DNA from: CATOSP01 sp965205385
Lineage (GTDB): Bacteria > Chloroflexota > Dehalococcoidia > Lucifugimonadales > UBA3495
Direction: 5' to 3'
Assembly (NCBI GenBank): GCA_965205385.1
Contig: CBDBGS010000004.1
Location: 186,001 to 250,000 of the forward strand
DNA length: 64,000 nt
Every line of letters starts with the position of its first letter. The first letter of the stretch is position 1. The notes under the pieces are model-generated. The model had not been told where the DNA came from, ran no database searches, and worked only from the letters and a program-made list of their open reading frames with translations. Made by a program: the position numbers and the translations under genes. This document shows positions 8,335 through 16,157 of this stretch, piece by piece.

Positions 8335-8799
8335 ATGAGCGAAACGTTTGACAAAATTGTCGCCCAAATGGAGCCACTCCTCAAAACCCTCTTAAGCGAA
8401 CCACCGTTAGATAGAGCCGAACTGAGGAACATTCCGAAAAGGGGCATCTATGTGTTGCACGAGGGTGGTGAACCAATCTACGTGGGCCGCTCAAATAATA
8501 TACCCCAGCGCCTCCGCCAGCACGGGAATGATAGTTCCCGTAACGAGTCTGCAACATTCGCCTATAAACTTTCACTTGACGCAACCGGGGACCCCGGTGG
8601 GCATACACCGGGCAAGACCAGAAAAACTCGAGAGCGTGACCCTGAGTTTGCCGAGGAATACCAGAAACAGCGGAAGAGGGTAAGCAACATGCTGGTCCGT
8701 GTGGCCGGGATAGAAGACCAAGCCACCCAGTCTGTTTTCGAGATATACGCAATTCTGGTGCTAGGCACGGAGCGCTATAACAAATTTCATACAACGTAA
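8335..8799 (+). CDS. GIY-YIG nuclease-like protein
   Basis: A 154-residue protein with an N-terminal helical lead and then the GIY-YIG core: K-R-G-I-Y-V-L-H near residue 37, P-I-Y-V-G-R-S-N-N near residue 48 and R-L-R-Q-H. A Glu in Q-S-V-F-E-I-Y-A near residue 139 could be the metal ligand. The middle part is more charged and polar than usual. Base composition is a little more AT-rich by eye than that of its neighbours, which suggests acquisition. The role may be DNA repair or a stand-alone nuclease; nothing nearby marks it as an intron or phage gene. Confidence 0.75.
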   Translation: MSETFDKIVAQMEPLLKTLLSEPPLDRAELRNIPKRGIYVLHEGGEPIYVGRSNNIPQRLRQHGNDSSRNESATFAYKLSLDATGDPGGHTPGKTRKTRERDPEFAEEYQKQRKRVSNMLVRVAGIEDQATQSVFEIYAILVLGTERYNKFHTT

Positions 8800-8849
8800 C
8801 GCGGCCAGACCAGGCGGATTGGCCAGACCAGATGGATTAAGGAAGGGCT

Positions 8850-9575
8850 ATGGGAACCTATGCCATCGCCGTGGATGTCGGCGGTACCTTCACAGACATC
8901 GTTCTCTGCGATCTGGAAACCAACGAGCAATGGGTGTTCAAGACCCCTTCAACTCCCGCCGACCCTTCGCTGGGTTTCATGACGGGTCTGGGCCAGATTC
9001 TAGAATTGAATGGGGTCAACCCCGGCGAGGTCGTCCACATTTTTCATGGCACGACCATCGCCACCAATTCCGTCCTGGAAAACAAAGGGGCGCCTGTCGG
9101 ACTGTTGACGACTGACGGTTTCAAATACGTGCTGGAAATAGCCCGCCATGGTATGCCCCGCATGGCCAATCCCCACTCATGGGTCAAGCCCGAACGGCCC
9201 GTCCGCCCCCGGGACTGCCTCGAAGTGAACGAACGCACGAGTTTCGACGGTGATGTCCTGGTGTCCCTGGACGAAGAGGGGGTCCGGGACGCCGCCCGGC
9301 ATTTCAGGGAGTCCGGAATAATCTCCGTGGCCGTGTCCTTTCTGCACTCCTATGCCAATCCGGCCAACGAGCGCAGGGCCCGGGAAATACTGGCGGAAGA
9401 GCTTCCGGGGGCGGCCATCTCTCTGTCGTCCGAAGTGTTGGCGGTATATCGTGAGTACGAACGCACTATCACCACCGTTCTCAACGCCTACGTCACGCCC
9501 CGGGTCAGCAACTACATCGAAACCCTGGGGATTCCCTCCGGTCTTTCGGCACCGGCGCGGCGTTCTCTATCATGA
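8850..9575 (+). CDS. hyuA: Hydantoinase A / N-methylhydantoinase ATPase subunit, N-terminal part (frameshifted)
   Basis: The N-terminal 230 residues of an approximately 685-residue HyuA/oxoprolinase-A protein. It has the family start D-V-G-G-T-F-T-D-I-V, FHGTTIATNSVLENKGA and L-T-T-D-G-F, an actin-like ATPase fold that couples ATP hydrolysis to opening of hydantoin or oxoproline rings. The frame is lost at the G4 run 9527-9530: with five G the reading continues as G-D-S-L-R-S-F-G-T-G-A-A-F-S-I-M-K-S-N-G-G into the next ORF, exactly the family sequence. This is either a real one-base deletion or a homopolymer error. hyuB follows the second part. Confidence 0.88.
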   Translation: MGTYAIAVDVGGTFTDIVLCDLETNEQWVFKTPSTPADPSLGFMTGLGQILELNGVNPGEVVHIFHGTTIATNSVLENKGAPVGLLTTDGFKYVLEIARHGMPRMANPHSWVKPERPVRPRDCLEVNERTSFDGDVLVSLDEEGVRDAARHFRESGIISVAVSFLHSYANPANERRAREILAEELPGAAISLSSEVLAVYREYERTITTVLNAYVTPRVSNYIETLGIPSGLSAPARRSLS

Positions 9576-10903
9576 AGTCCAACGGCGGAATCATCGGTTC
9601 GGACATCGCGGTGAAGCAACCGGTCTACACCGCCCTTTCCGGTCCCGCCGCCGGAGTAATGGCCACGATGCAGATTGCCGAGACAACGGGAATAGACCAC
9701 TGCATCTCCTTCGACATGGGCGGCACCAGCGCCGATGTGTCGCTGCTGCGTAAACGGAGCCCCGGTATGACCCTGAATGGCAAGTTGGGCGACTGGCCGG
9801 TGCAACTCCCCATGCTGGACATCGCCACCATCGGCTGCGGCGGGGGCAGCATTGCGGAAGTTTCGCCCTATGGAAGCCTCACCGTTGGGCCTGCCAGCGC
9901 ATGCGCGGACCCCGGCCCGGTGCGCTACGGGAGGGGAGCGACCCGCCCCACGGTCACCGACGCCAACCTGGTCCTGGGGAGGGTGAACACCGAAATCGCG
10001 GGCGGCCAACTCAAGCTGGACTCCCAGGCGGCGGCCATCGCCATCGACGACTCCATCGCCTCCCGGCTGGACCTCGAGATACCGACTGCCGCCGACGGTA
10101 TCCTTAAGATCGCCAACAACGCCATGGTCGGCGCAATCCGCAATATAAGCGTTGAGCGGGGCCACGACCCCAGGGACTTTGCGCTAGTGGCCTATGGGGG
10201 CGCGGGCCCCATGCACGCCATCGACGTTGCGAAATTGCTGGGGATCGGGACAGTGGTGGCGCCGCCCCATCCTGGCATCGCTTCGGCCTATGGATTGCTG
10301 GTCTCGGAATTCAAGAACGATTACGCCCGCACTTTCCTTCAACTCCCGCCGGACTACGAGGTTGAAGGGATGGCCAGGGTTTACGCCGAGTTGGAACGCG
10401 ATGGCCGCGACTGGCTGCGTGATGAGGGAGTCCCGCCGGACAGCCACAGCCTCACCCGCTCGGCCGACCTCCGGTACGCCCATCAGGGGTCCGAGTTGAC
10501 CATTCAGTACGAGGACTCCCAGGTAAACCGGGAAGGTCTAGAGTCCATGGTCCAGGAGTTCCACCGGCGACACCAACAGCTATACGGCTTCTCCCTGGAA
10601 CAGCCCGTCGAGATCGTTACTTTGCGTGTTACCGCGTCAGGGCAGGTAGGCCATGTCCGGATGCCAGCACTCTCTGACGGGATTAGCAACCCGGACGATG
10701 CCATCGTAGACCGGCGTCAGGTGTACTTCGAGGAGTCCCGGGGGGTCGTCAATTGCCCCATCTATCTGCGGGACCGGCTTGGCCCTGGAGTGGGCCTCGA
10801 AGGACCTGCCGTCCTGGAAGGCATGGACGCCACCGTGGTGATAAACCCTGGGTGGCAGGCGAATATTGACCGATACGGCAACTGTATCATGCTGGGCGCG
10901 TAG
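9572..10903 (+). CDS. hyuA: Hydantoinase A / N-methylhydantoinase ATPase subunit, C-terminal part (frameshifted)
   Basis: The larger C-terminal part of HyuA, continuing the gene at 8850 in another frame. True homologous sequence begins about 14 codons before the listed ATG. Motifs: M-K-S-N-G-G, L-S-G-P-A-A-G-V, FDMGGTSADVSLL (nucleotide-binding Asp-Gly loop) and VERGHDPRDFALVAYGGAGP, all well conserved, which argues for a recent break or a sequencing indel. The C-terminal domain ends at 10903. It is followed 65 bases later by hyuB, the catalytic partner in the usual A/B complex. Confidence 0.9.
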   Translation: MKSNGGIIGSDIAVKQPVYTALSGPAAGVMATMQIAETTGIDHCISFDMGGTSADVSLLRKRSPGMTLNGKLGDWPVQLPMLDIATIGCGGGSIAEVSPYGSLTVGPASACADPGPVRYGRGATRPTVTDANLVLGRVNTEIAGGQLKLDSQAAAIAIDDSIASRLDLEIPTAADGILKIANNAMVGAIRNISVERGHDPRDFALVAYGGAGPMHAIDVAKLLGIGTVVAPPHPGIASAYGLLVSEFKNDYARTFLQLPPDYEVEGMARVYAELERDGRDWLRDEGVPPDSHSLTRSADLRYAHQGSELTIQYEDSQVNREGLESMVQEFHRRHQQLYGFSLEQPVEIVTLRVTASGQVGHVRMPALSDGISNPDDAIVDRRQVYFEESRGVVNCPIYLRDRLGPGVGLEGPAVLEGMDATVVINPGWQANIDRYGNCIMLGA

Positions 10904-10968
10904 GCCTTGCCCCGTCACGGTGTTAGGCTAGGACCGCGCCAGGCACTCTCCGAACTCAGGAGCGAGGA

Positions 10969-11967
10969 ATGACGGCAACTCAGACGAATGGCCACTCCGG
11001 ACCGGTGGACCCGGTGACCCGGCAGCTCATCCGCGGTTCCTTGCGGGCGGCTAGGCTGGAATGCGAGCTGATTATAGAACGGACCGCTATGTCGGCGTTC
11101 ATCCGCGAGAAGAAGGACTACACCGTTAGTTTCTTGGACGGCAAGGGCCAGGAAGTCTACGGTGAGACCATGGGCAGCGACATTCTGGGGTGCGTCTGGG
11201 CCTACTATCCCGCCGAATCCATGCGGCCTGGAGATCTCTACTGGTACAACGACCCCTACATCTCCCAGGGGAGCATCACCCACACCCCGGACATGGTATT
11301 CATAGCGCCGGTGTTTTACGAGGGAGATGTGGTGGCGTATTGTCACTCCTTCGCCCACTTTTGGGACCTGGGGGGCTCTCGTCCCGGCAGCATCGGCCCG
11401 GCCAACACCGAGAAGAAGGACTACACCGTTAGTTTCTTGGACGGCAAGGGCCAGGAAGTCTACGGTGAGACCATGGGCAGCGACATTCTGGGGTGCGTCT
11501 GGGCCTACTATCCCGCCGAATCCATGCGGCCTGGAGATCTCTACTGGTACAACGACCCCTACATCTCCCAGGGGAGCATCACCCACACCCCGGACATGGT
11601 ATTCATAGCGCCGGTGTTTTACGAGGGAGATGTGGTGGCGTATTGTCACTCCTTCGCCCACTTTTGGGACCTGGGGGGCTCTCGTCCCGGCAGCATCGGC
11701 CCGGCCAACACCGAGATTTTCCACGATGGCACACTGGTCCCTCCGATCAAGATCGTCAACCAGGGTATTCTGAATGACGAGGCTTACCGGATCATCCTCC
11801 GCAACCCGGTACCCAGACCTTCTGGAGGGCGACTCCAGGGCGTTGATGGCCGCAGCTCAACGCGCTCAGGAAAGGCTCCTGGAGATGTTCGACCGCTTCG
11901 GCAAAGCGACGATGTTGGCCGCAATCGAGCAGGACCAGGCCGACACGGCAAGGTTAGTGCGGGATAA
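10969..11967 (+). CDS. hyuB: Hydantoinase B / oxoprolinase subunit, N-terminal part (duplicated and frameshifted)
   Basis: N-terminal part of a HyuB-type subunit. Residues 47-147 occur twice in tandem because 303 bases are perfectly duplicated in frame (see 11107-11712), so the family region P-G-D-L-Y-W-Y-N-D-P-Y and the H-S-F-A-H-F-W-D-L-G-G motif are present twice. After R-I-I-L-R-N-P the frame is lost at the C3 run 11812-11814; the last 53 residues of this ORF are out of frame. Removing one C joins it to the ORF at 11774 (V-P-D-L-L-E-G-D-S-R-A). ATG 10969 follows GGAGCGAGGA. Confidence 0.85.
   Translation: MTATQTNGHSGPVDPVTRQLIRGSLRAARLECELIIERTAMSAFIREKKDYTVSFLDGKGQEVYGETMGSDILGCVWAYYPAESMRPGDLYWYNDPYISQGSITHTPDMVFIAPVFYEGDVVAYCHSFAHFWDLGGSRPGSIGPANTEKKDYTVSFLDGKGQEVYGETMGSDILGCVWAYYPAESMRPGDLYWYNDPYISQGSITHTPDMVFIAPVFYEGDVVAYCHSFAHFWDLGGSRPGSIGPANTEIFHDGTLVPPIKIVNQGILNDEAYRIILRNPVPRPSGGRLQGVDGRSSTRSGKAPGDVRPLRQSDDVGRNRAGPGRHGKVSAG
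11107..11712 (+). repeat. Perfect 303-bp tandem duplication inside hyuB
   Basis: 11107-11409 and 11410-11712 appear identical base for base (303 bases, 101 codons). The duplication keeps the reading frame. Perfect identity, including all third codon positions, means it is either very recent or an assembly artefact. Confidence 0.9.
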
Positions 11968-13108
11968 GACCCTGGAGACCATTCCCGAAGGCGAATACGA
12001 GGTCAGGGACTACATGGACCATGCCGGGGTAGGGGACCAGTGGTACTCGTTCCATCTGCAGCTTAGCCGCAAGGGTGACCAGGTCCGTTTGGACGCGACC
12101 CGCAGCGACGACCAGGCCGGCGGGTCGATAAATTTCATCGCCAGCGACGGGACCCTGAAAGCCTACTTCGGTCAACATTTCCACCAGTACGATTCCTCTC
12201 TCCTGGGCAATCATGGACTGCTGGCCGGAGTGGATGAAGTCAGGTTGCGCCCAGGCAGCATCCTCCAGCCCGAATGGCCCGCCGCCCTGGGATGCCGCGC
12301 CCACACGTTTACCAAGCTCAAAGGGGCCGTAAGGGCTGTCATCGCCAGGGCCACCGGAGGCGACGTTATGGCGGGGACCGCCGTCTACGTGATCGCCTAC
12401 TGGAGGATGAAGGACGGGGACACGGGCCAATGGTTGCTCTGCACTGATGGCATTGCCGTGGGCCACGGCGGCCGGCCCATCGCCGACGGTCTCGACACCA
12501 TCTACCAACGCCACAACGAGAATTATCCCGGCGAATTCATGGAGATGGAGTTTCCATTGCGGTTGGAGCGGTACGCCATTTCCACCGACTCCGGCGGGCC
12601 TGGGAAGTTCCGCGGAGGCTGCGGCGTCGTGCGGGACGCCCGGCTTCTCGCCGACGAGGGCACCTTTGGCCTGCGGGTCGAAAATAACCTGTTCCCGGCC
12701 TGGGGAGTCGCGGGCGGGATGGGCGGTGGGGCTTCCAGAGTAGTAATGAACCCCGGCACTCCGCAAGAGCGGGAGGTCCGCGCATTTTCGGATGACAACC
12801 ACTGGAAACTCGGGGACCTCGTAAGGATATATACTGCCGGCGGCGGAGGGTGGGGAGACCCTCTGGAGCGGGACATTGAGAGTGTCTTAGATGACGTGAA
12901 AGATGGCTTCGTGTCCGCCGAATCGGCCCTCGAACAGTACGGCGTGGTGATCGACCCGGCGGCGCTCACCGTAGATGCGGACGCGACCCGGTCCAAGCGG
13001 AGGAGTATTGCCGATGTCAGGGGGCGAACCAAGTTGTTCCACCGCTTTGAATACTTCGACTCCGAAGAGGAGGAGTTCGAATGGGTCAAACGCCATCTCC
13101 CCCGCTGA
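11774..13108 (+). CDS. hyuB: Hydantoinase B / oxoprolinase subunit, C-terminal part (frameshifted)
   Basis: The C-terminal part of HyuB. Homology begins at about 11815 (P-D-L-L-E-G-D-S-R-A-L), so the ATG at 11774 is accidental. Family features are D-Q-A-G-G-S-I-N-F, the later R-L-E-R-Y-A-I-S-T-D-S-G-G-P-G-K-F-R-G-G-C-G region, and the Gly-rich Y-T-A-G-G-G-G-W-G-D-P near the C-terminus. With the first part it would make a subunit of about 590 residues without the duplication. HyuA/HyuB together hydrolyse cyclic amides with ATP. With both genes broken, the complex is probably not made unless the indels are errors. Confidence 0.88.
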   Translation: MTRLTGSSSATRYPDLLEGDSRALMAAAQRAQERLLEMFDRFGKATMLAAIEQDQADTARLVRDKTLETIPEGEYEVRDYMDHAGVGDQWYSFHLQLSRKGDQVRLDATRSDDQAGGSINFIASDGTLKAYFGQHFHQYDSSLLGNHGLLAGVDEVRLRPGSILQPEWPAALGCRAHTFTKLKGAVRAVIARATGGDVMAGTAVYVIAYWRMKDGDTGQWLLCTDGIAVGHGGRPIADGLDTIYQRHNENYPGEFMEMEFPLRLERYAISTDSGGPGKFRGGCGVVRDARLLADEGTFGLRVENNLFPAWGVAGGMGGGASRVVMNPGTPQEREVRAFSDDNHWKLGDLVRIYTAGGGGWGDPLERDIESVLDDVKDGFVSAESALEQYGVVIDPAALTVDADATRSKRRSIADVRGRTKLFHRFEYFDSEEEEFEWVKRHLPR

Positions 13109-13183
13109 CCACCATACTTAGCGCGGCGACCGGCCGAGTAAACGCGGTGGTTCTACCTAATCGGATAAGTGAGGCGCAAGGTC

Positions 13184-13525
13184 ATGAGTGACCAGGTACC
13201 GACCTCGCCGGGATACGTGATCCCGGGAATGAGTTACGACGACGCACCAGGGGCAATCGAGTGGCTGACAAACGCGTTTGGTTTCACCCGTCACCTGGTC
13301 GTGCCAGGGGAGAACGGGACAATCGCCCACGCCCAACTGTCCCTTGGGAATGGCATGATAATGTTGGGCTCATCTTCCAACCGGGAGGGCGGCCATCCAG
13401 TAAAGACCCCTTGTCACGCGGAGGGCAACACCCGGAGTGTGTATATCGTTGTCGATAAAATAGACGCCCATTACGAACACGCTAAAGCCTCTGAAGCGGA
13501 AATCTGTTACGAGATAGAAGACTAG
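13184..13525 (+). CDS. VOC-family (glyoxalase/PhnB-like) protein, N-terminal part, interrupted by an IS
   Basis: A VOC-fold protein that begins V-I-P-G-M-S-Y-D-D-A-P-G-A-I-E-W-L and breaks off after C-Y-E-I-E-D, where an IS630-family element begins; the stop TAG is formed at the insertion edge. The missing C-terminal strand (D-Y-G-G-R-M-Y-G-A-F-D-P-E-G-H-L-W-Y-F-G) is found just past the element at 14768-14866 in the same frame. I chose ATG 13184, with GAGG upstream, over a codon five residues earlier. The function before interruption is unknown; PhnB-like members are often uncharacterised. Confidence 0.8.
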   Translation: MSDQVPTSPGYVIPGMSYDDAPGAIEWLTNAFGFTRHLVVPGENGTIAHAQLSLGNGMIMLGSSSNREGGHPVKTPCHAEGNTRSVYIVVDKIDAHYEHAKASEAEICYEIED

Positions 13526-13532
13526 TAGTCGA

Positions 13533-14285
13533 TCAGTGTTGGATTGATGGGTAAAGGGACTTCAGCTTGATGCGCGCATCCTCGGAGGTAAAGCGCCAGT
13601 CCACTCGTATGCCGTCCCGGTTGCGCTGAGCCTGCCACGCTCCCACCTCTCGCCGCAGAGCCCTTTGATCGGGAATACGGCGGTCCAGGCATTGGCGGGC
13701 CATCACCCCGATTTCAATCTCGGCCATATCCAGCCAACTGCCATGCTTGGGAGTGTAGTGGACCTCCAACCGTTCGGCGATGCGCCGTGCTTCGGCAGGT
13801 TCAAATTTCTCATACAGCGAGGACCGGTGGTGGGTGTTCAAGTTGTCCATCACCAGCACAATACGGTCCTTGTGCGGGTAGTCCTCGTCCACCAGTTGCT
13901 TGACCACCCGGGCCCAATCGGCTTTGGTGCGCCGGTCCGTCACTTCCACCCGGCGCCACCCTTCCAGCGGAGCGAACAACATGAACAGGTTGCTCACCCC
14001 GTTGCGCTCGTATTCGTAATCGTAGGAGCCCGCCGCCCCAGGCTGGGCCGGACGCGGCCGGCGCGTCTCTTTCACCTGCTGTTTGCTGGTCTCGTCCAGG
14101 CAGACCAGAACTTCGTTGTCCGCATACTGGCGCTGATAGACTTCCAGCACGTCTTCCATCGCACAGACGAACTCGGCGCTGCCTTGTGGAGGAATGCACC
14201 AGCACTCTTTCAGCCAAGGCTTGAGTTCGTTTTTTTGAGCGTCTGCCGCACCGTTTCGGGACTGATGCTCTCCACTATCTCGCAT
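13533..14285 (-). CDS. IS630-family transposase, DDE catalytic ORF
   Basis: The catalytic half of the transposase. The DDE triad is visible as V-C-L-D-E-T-S, V-L-V-M-D-N-L-N-T-H and S-W-L-D-M-A-E-I-E. The first 20 or so residues before L-K-P-W-L-K-E-C-W are not homologous: the real protein continues from the upstream HTH ORF by a -1 shift at the A7 run (complement of 14230-14236), giving L-K-K-N-E-L-K-P-W-L. Many IS630 elements make transposase in this way. Otherwise it appears full length, so the element may be active. Confidence 0.88.
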   Translation of the reverse strand: MRDSGEHQSRNGAADAQKNELKPWLKECWCIPPQGSAEFVCAMEDVLEVYQRQYADNEVLVCLDETSKQQVKETRRPRPAQPGAAGSYDYEYERNGVSNLFMLFAPLEGWRRVEVTDRRTKADWARVVKQLVDEDYPHKDRIVLVMDNLNTHHRSSLYEKFEPAEARRIAERLEVHYTPKHGSWLDMAEIEIGVMARQCLDRRIPDQRALRREVGAWQAQRNRDGIRVDWRFTSEDARIKLKSLYPSIQH

Positions 14286-14665
14286 TCAACCAGCCGGTCC
14301 GCCAGCAATTTAAGCGTCCAACCGGCCCGGCCTTCCGGCGGTTCTCCGCAGGCCAGGGCAATCAGGTGGGCTTCCCCTTGACCGTCCAGCCGCTTCGGAC
14401 GACGATTAAGCTGCCGCTTTCGTCCCAGCGCCGCCTCAATCCCCTCCTCCACGCAACGGCGGCGCACCCGCTCCACCGTCGCGCGGCCAATCTGGAGAAC
14501 CCGGGCAATCTCTTCATCCTTCATGGCCCCCTCCGCATGGGCCTCATCACTCAGCAGCAGGATGCGCCCGTGGGTCTGCTGGTAAGCCGCCGCCCGGCCA
14601 CGGGACACCAATGTCTTCAGTTCCTGCCGCTCCTCCGCACTCAGCTTGACCCGGTATCTCTTCAT
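14210..14665 (-). CDS. IS630-family transposase, helix-turn-helix ORF
   Basis: The N-terminal DNA-binding part, 151 residues. It starts M-K-R-Y-R-V-K-L-S-A-E-E-R and has two helix-turn-helix segments: M-K-D-E-E-I-A-R-V-L-Q-I-G-R-A-T-V near residue 50 and a second winged helix around W-T-L-K-L-L-A-D-R-L near residue 115. It runs out of frame after the A7 run and stops at 14210. Start ATG 14665 follows GGAGGGGAGG. Overlap with the DDE ORF is 76 bases. Confidence 0.85.
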   Translation of the reverse strand: MKRYRVKLSAEERQELKTLVSRGRAAAYQQTHGRILLLSDEAHAEGAMKDEEIARVLQIGRATVERVRRRCVEEGIEAALGRKRQLNRRPKRLDGQGEAHLIALACGEPPEGRAGWTLKLLADRLVECEIVESISPETVRQTLKKTNSSLG

Positions 14666-14767
14666 CGGCCTCCCCTCCTCCCACGCCCCAATCCTCTTCG
14701 CCCTATGCTTGTATGCTTGGTAGAATACACTTGCTCAGTACTCAATCCAAAAATGTTGGACTACTAG

Positions 14768-14866
14768 GACTACGGCGGGCGAATGTACGGCGCATTCGAC
14801 CCTGAAGGCCATTTATGGTACTTCGGCTCCTACAACCCCTGGCAAGAGGAATCCGCCAACGGTTGA
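14768..14866 (+). pseudogene. C-terminal remnant of the IS-split VOC gene
   Basis: Thirty-two codons plus TGA on the far side of the IS630 element, in the same frame as the part at 13184-13525. The sequence D-P-E-G-H-L-W-Y-F-G-S-Y-N-P is the usual last strand of VOC proteins. It has no start of its own and is not expected to be translated. Confidence 0.8.
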
Positions 14867-14945
14867 CATGCTCAACGCGAGGCTCCTAGACTACCAACCG
14901 GAATTGCCCGGTTGAGATTCCCACGTATTTTTCGGAGGGCCGGTA

Positions 14946-16112
14946 ATGGCAACTAGCGGAACAGGTCAGCGGGACATCGCCATCGTTGGAGTGGCCGAGT
15001 CCGACGTGATGGGCACCGTGCCCAACAAGTCGTCATTGCAGCACCACGGGGAAGCGGCCCACAACGCCCTTGCCGACGCCGGTCTATCCAAGAACGACGT
15101 CAACGGACTCTTTACCGCCGGATTCTCCACCCTGGCCACCGCCGAGTATATGGGCATCCAGCCGGGGTTTACCGACAATACGTCCGTGGGCGGTTCGTCG
15201 TTCGTTATCCACGTCGCCCACGCCGTCGCCGCCATCCGGGCAGACTTCTGCGATGTCGCGCTTATCACCCACGGCCAGGCGGGAAGGTCGACCAGGGGGC
15301 GGGTTCCGGGCGATCCCAACCTGCCCACCGCCCAGTATGAGTCTCCCTACGGGATCATCGGCGCGCCTATCAACTACTCTATAGCCTGCTCCCGGTACAT
15401 GCACGAGTACGGGGAGGACAAGACGCGACAGGGCATGGCCGAGGTGGCCGTGGCAACCCGAAAGTGGGCGAACCTGAACCCGAAAGCCGCGATGCACGAC
15501 ACGCCAATGAGTTTCGACGATTACCATAACTCACGTTGGGTATCCTGGCCTTTCCATCTTTTCGACTGCTGCCTGGTTACCGACTCGGGAGCTGCAATAA
15601 TCGTTGCCTCCGCAGAGAAGGCGCGGGACTGCGCCAAGGAACCGGTGTGGGTGTTGGGAGCCGCCGAGAGCCACGACCATAACATGATTGGCATGATGCC
15701 GTCTTTGACGTCCCTGATTGCCCGTGAGTCGGGCCCCAACGCCATGGCCCGGGCTGGCATCACGCATAGCGACATAGACCTGACCATGATCTACGATTCC
15801 TTCACCTACACCGTCATGCTCACTCTGGAGGCGCTGGGATTCTGCGGGCCGGGAGAAGCCTCCGACTTCGTAGCCAACCAGCGCACCGCCCCCGGAGGGG
15901 ACTTCCCCCTCAACACCAGCGGCGGTGGGCTGTCCTATACCCATCCGGGCATGTACGGCAGCTTCCTGCTGGTCGAGGCGGTGCGTCAGATGCGCGGTGA
16001 GGCCGGAGAACGCCAGGTAACGCCCAACGGGGGCAACCCCAAGGTATCCATCGTCAACGGCACCGGAGGGTCCCTGTCGTCTACGGGCACCGTGGTCCTG
16101 GCCAGGGACTAA
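14946..16112 (+). CDS. Thiolase-like (SCP2/lipid-transfer type) protein
   Basis: A 388-residue thiolase-fold protein of the kind annotated as acetyl-CoA acetyltransferase or lipid-transfer protein. The N-terminal D-I-A-I-V-G-V-A-E-S is typical. Where biosynthetic or degradative thiolases carry the nucleophilic Cys it has V-G-G-S-S-F, and the usual C-terminal C-x-G motif is N-G-T-G-G-S. The classical Claisen mechanism is thus unlikely. In other bacteria such proteins often pair with a small OB-fold (DUF35) partner; none is seen here. The SDR gene follows 45 bases downstream with its own AGGAGG, so these are probably one operon. Confidence 0.85.
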   Translation: MATSGTGQRDIAIVGVAESDVMGTVPNKSSLQHHGEAAHNALADAGLSKNDVNGLFTAGFSTLATAEYMGIQPGFTDNTSVGGSSFVIHVAHAVAAIRADFCDVALITHGQAGRSTRGRVPGDPNLPTAQYESPYGIIGAPINYSIACSRYMHEYGEDKTRQGMAEVAVATRKWANLNPKAAMHDTPMSFDDYHNSRWVSWPFHLFDCCLVTDSGAAIIVASAEKARDCAKEPVWVLGAAESHDHNMIGMMPSLTSLIARESGPNAMARAGITHSDIDLTMIYDSFTYTVMLTLEALGFCGPGEASDFVANQRTAPGGDFPLNTSGGGLSYTHPGMYGSFLLVEAVRQMRGEAGERQVTPNGGNPKVSIVNGTGGSLSSTGTVVLARD

Positions 16113-16157
16113 TGCCGGGGCAGAGAGCGTCCCTGGACCGTCGCTCAGGAGGACAAC

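Larger units (their letters stand above)
13525..14764 (-). mobile_element. IS630-family insertion sequence (1240 bp)
   Basis: Bounded by imperfect inverted repeats of about 26 bp: counting from the CTAG at each end, 22 of 26 positions match between 13522 rightward and 14767 leftward. TA dinucleotides at 13523-13524 and 14765-14766 fit the TA target duplication of IS630/Tc1-type elements. It encodes a helix-turn-helix ORF and a DDE ORF on the minus strand that overlap at an A7 run. It sits inside a VOC gene. Confidence 0.9.

Noticed and set aside
10915..11724. 269-residue ORF on the minus strand with an internal repeat
   Set aside because: It is the antisense shadow of the hyuB tandem duplication; the repeat comes from the DNA and the protein resembles nothing.
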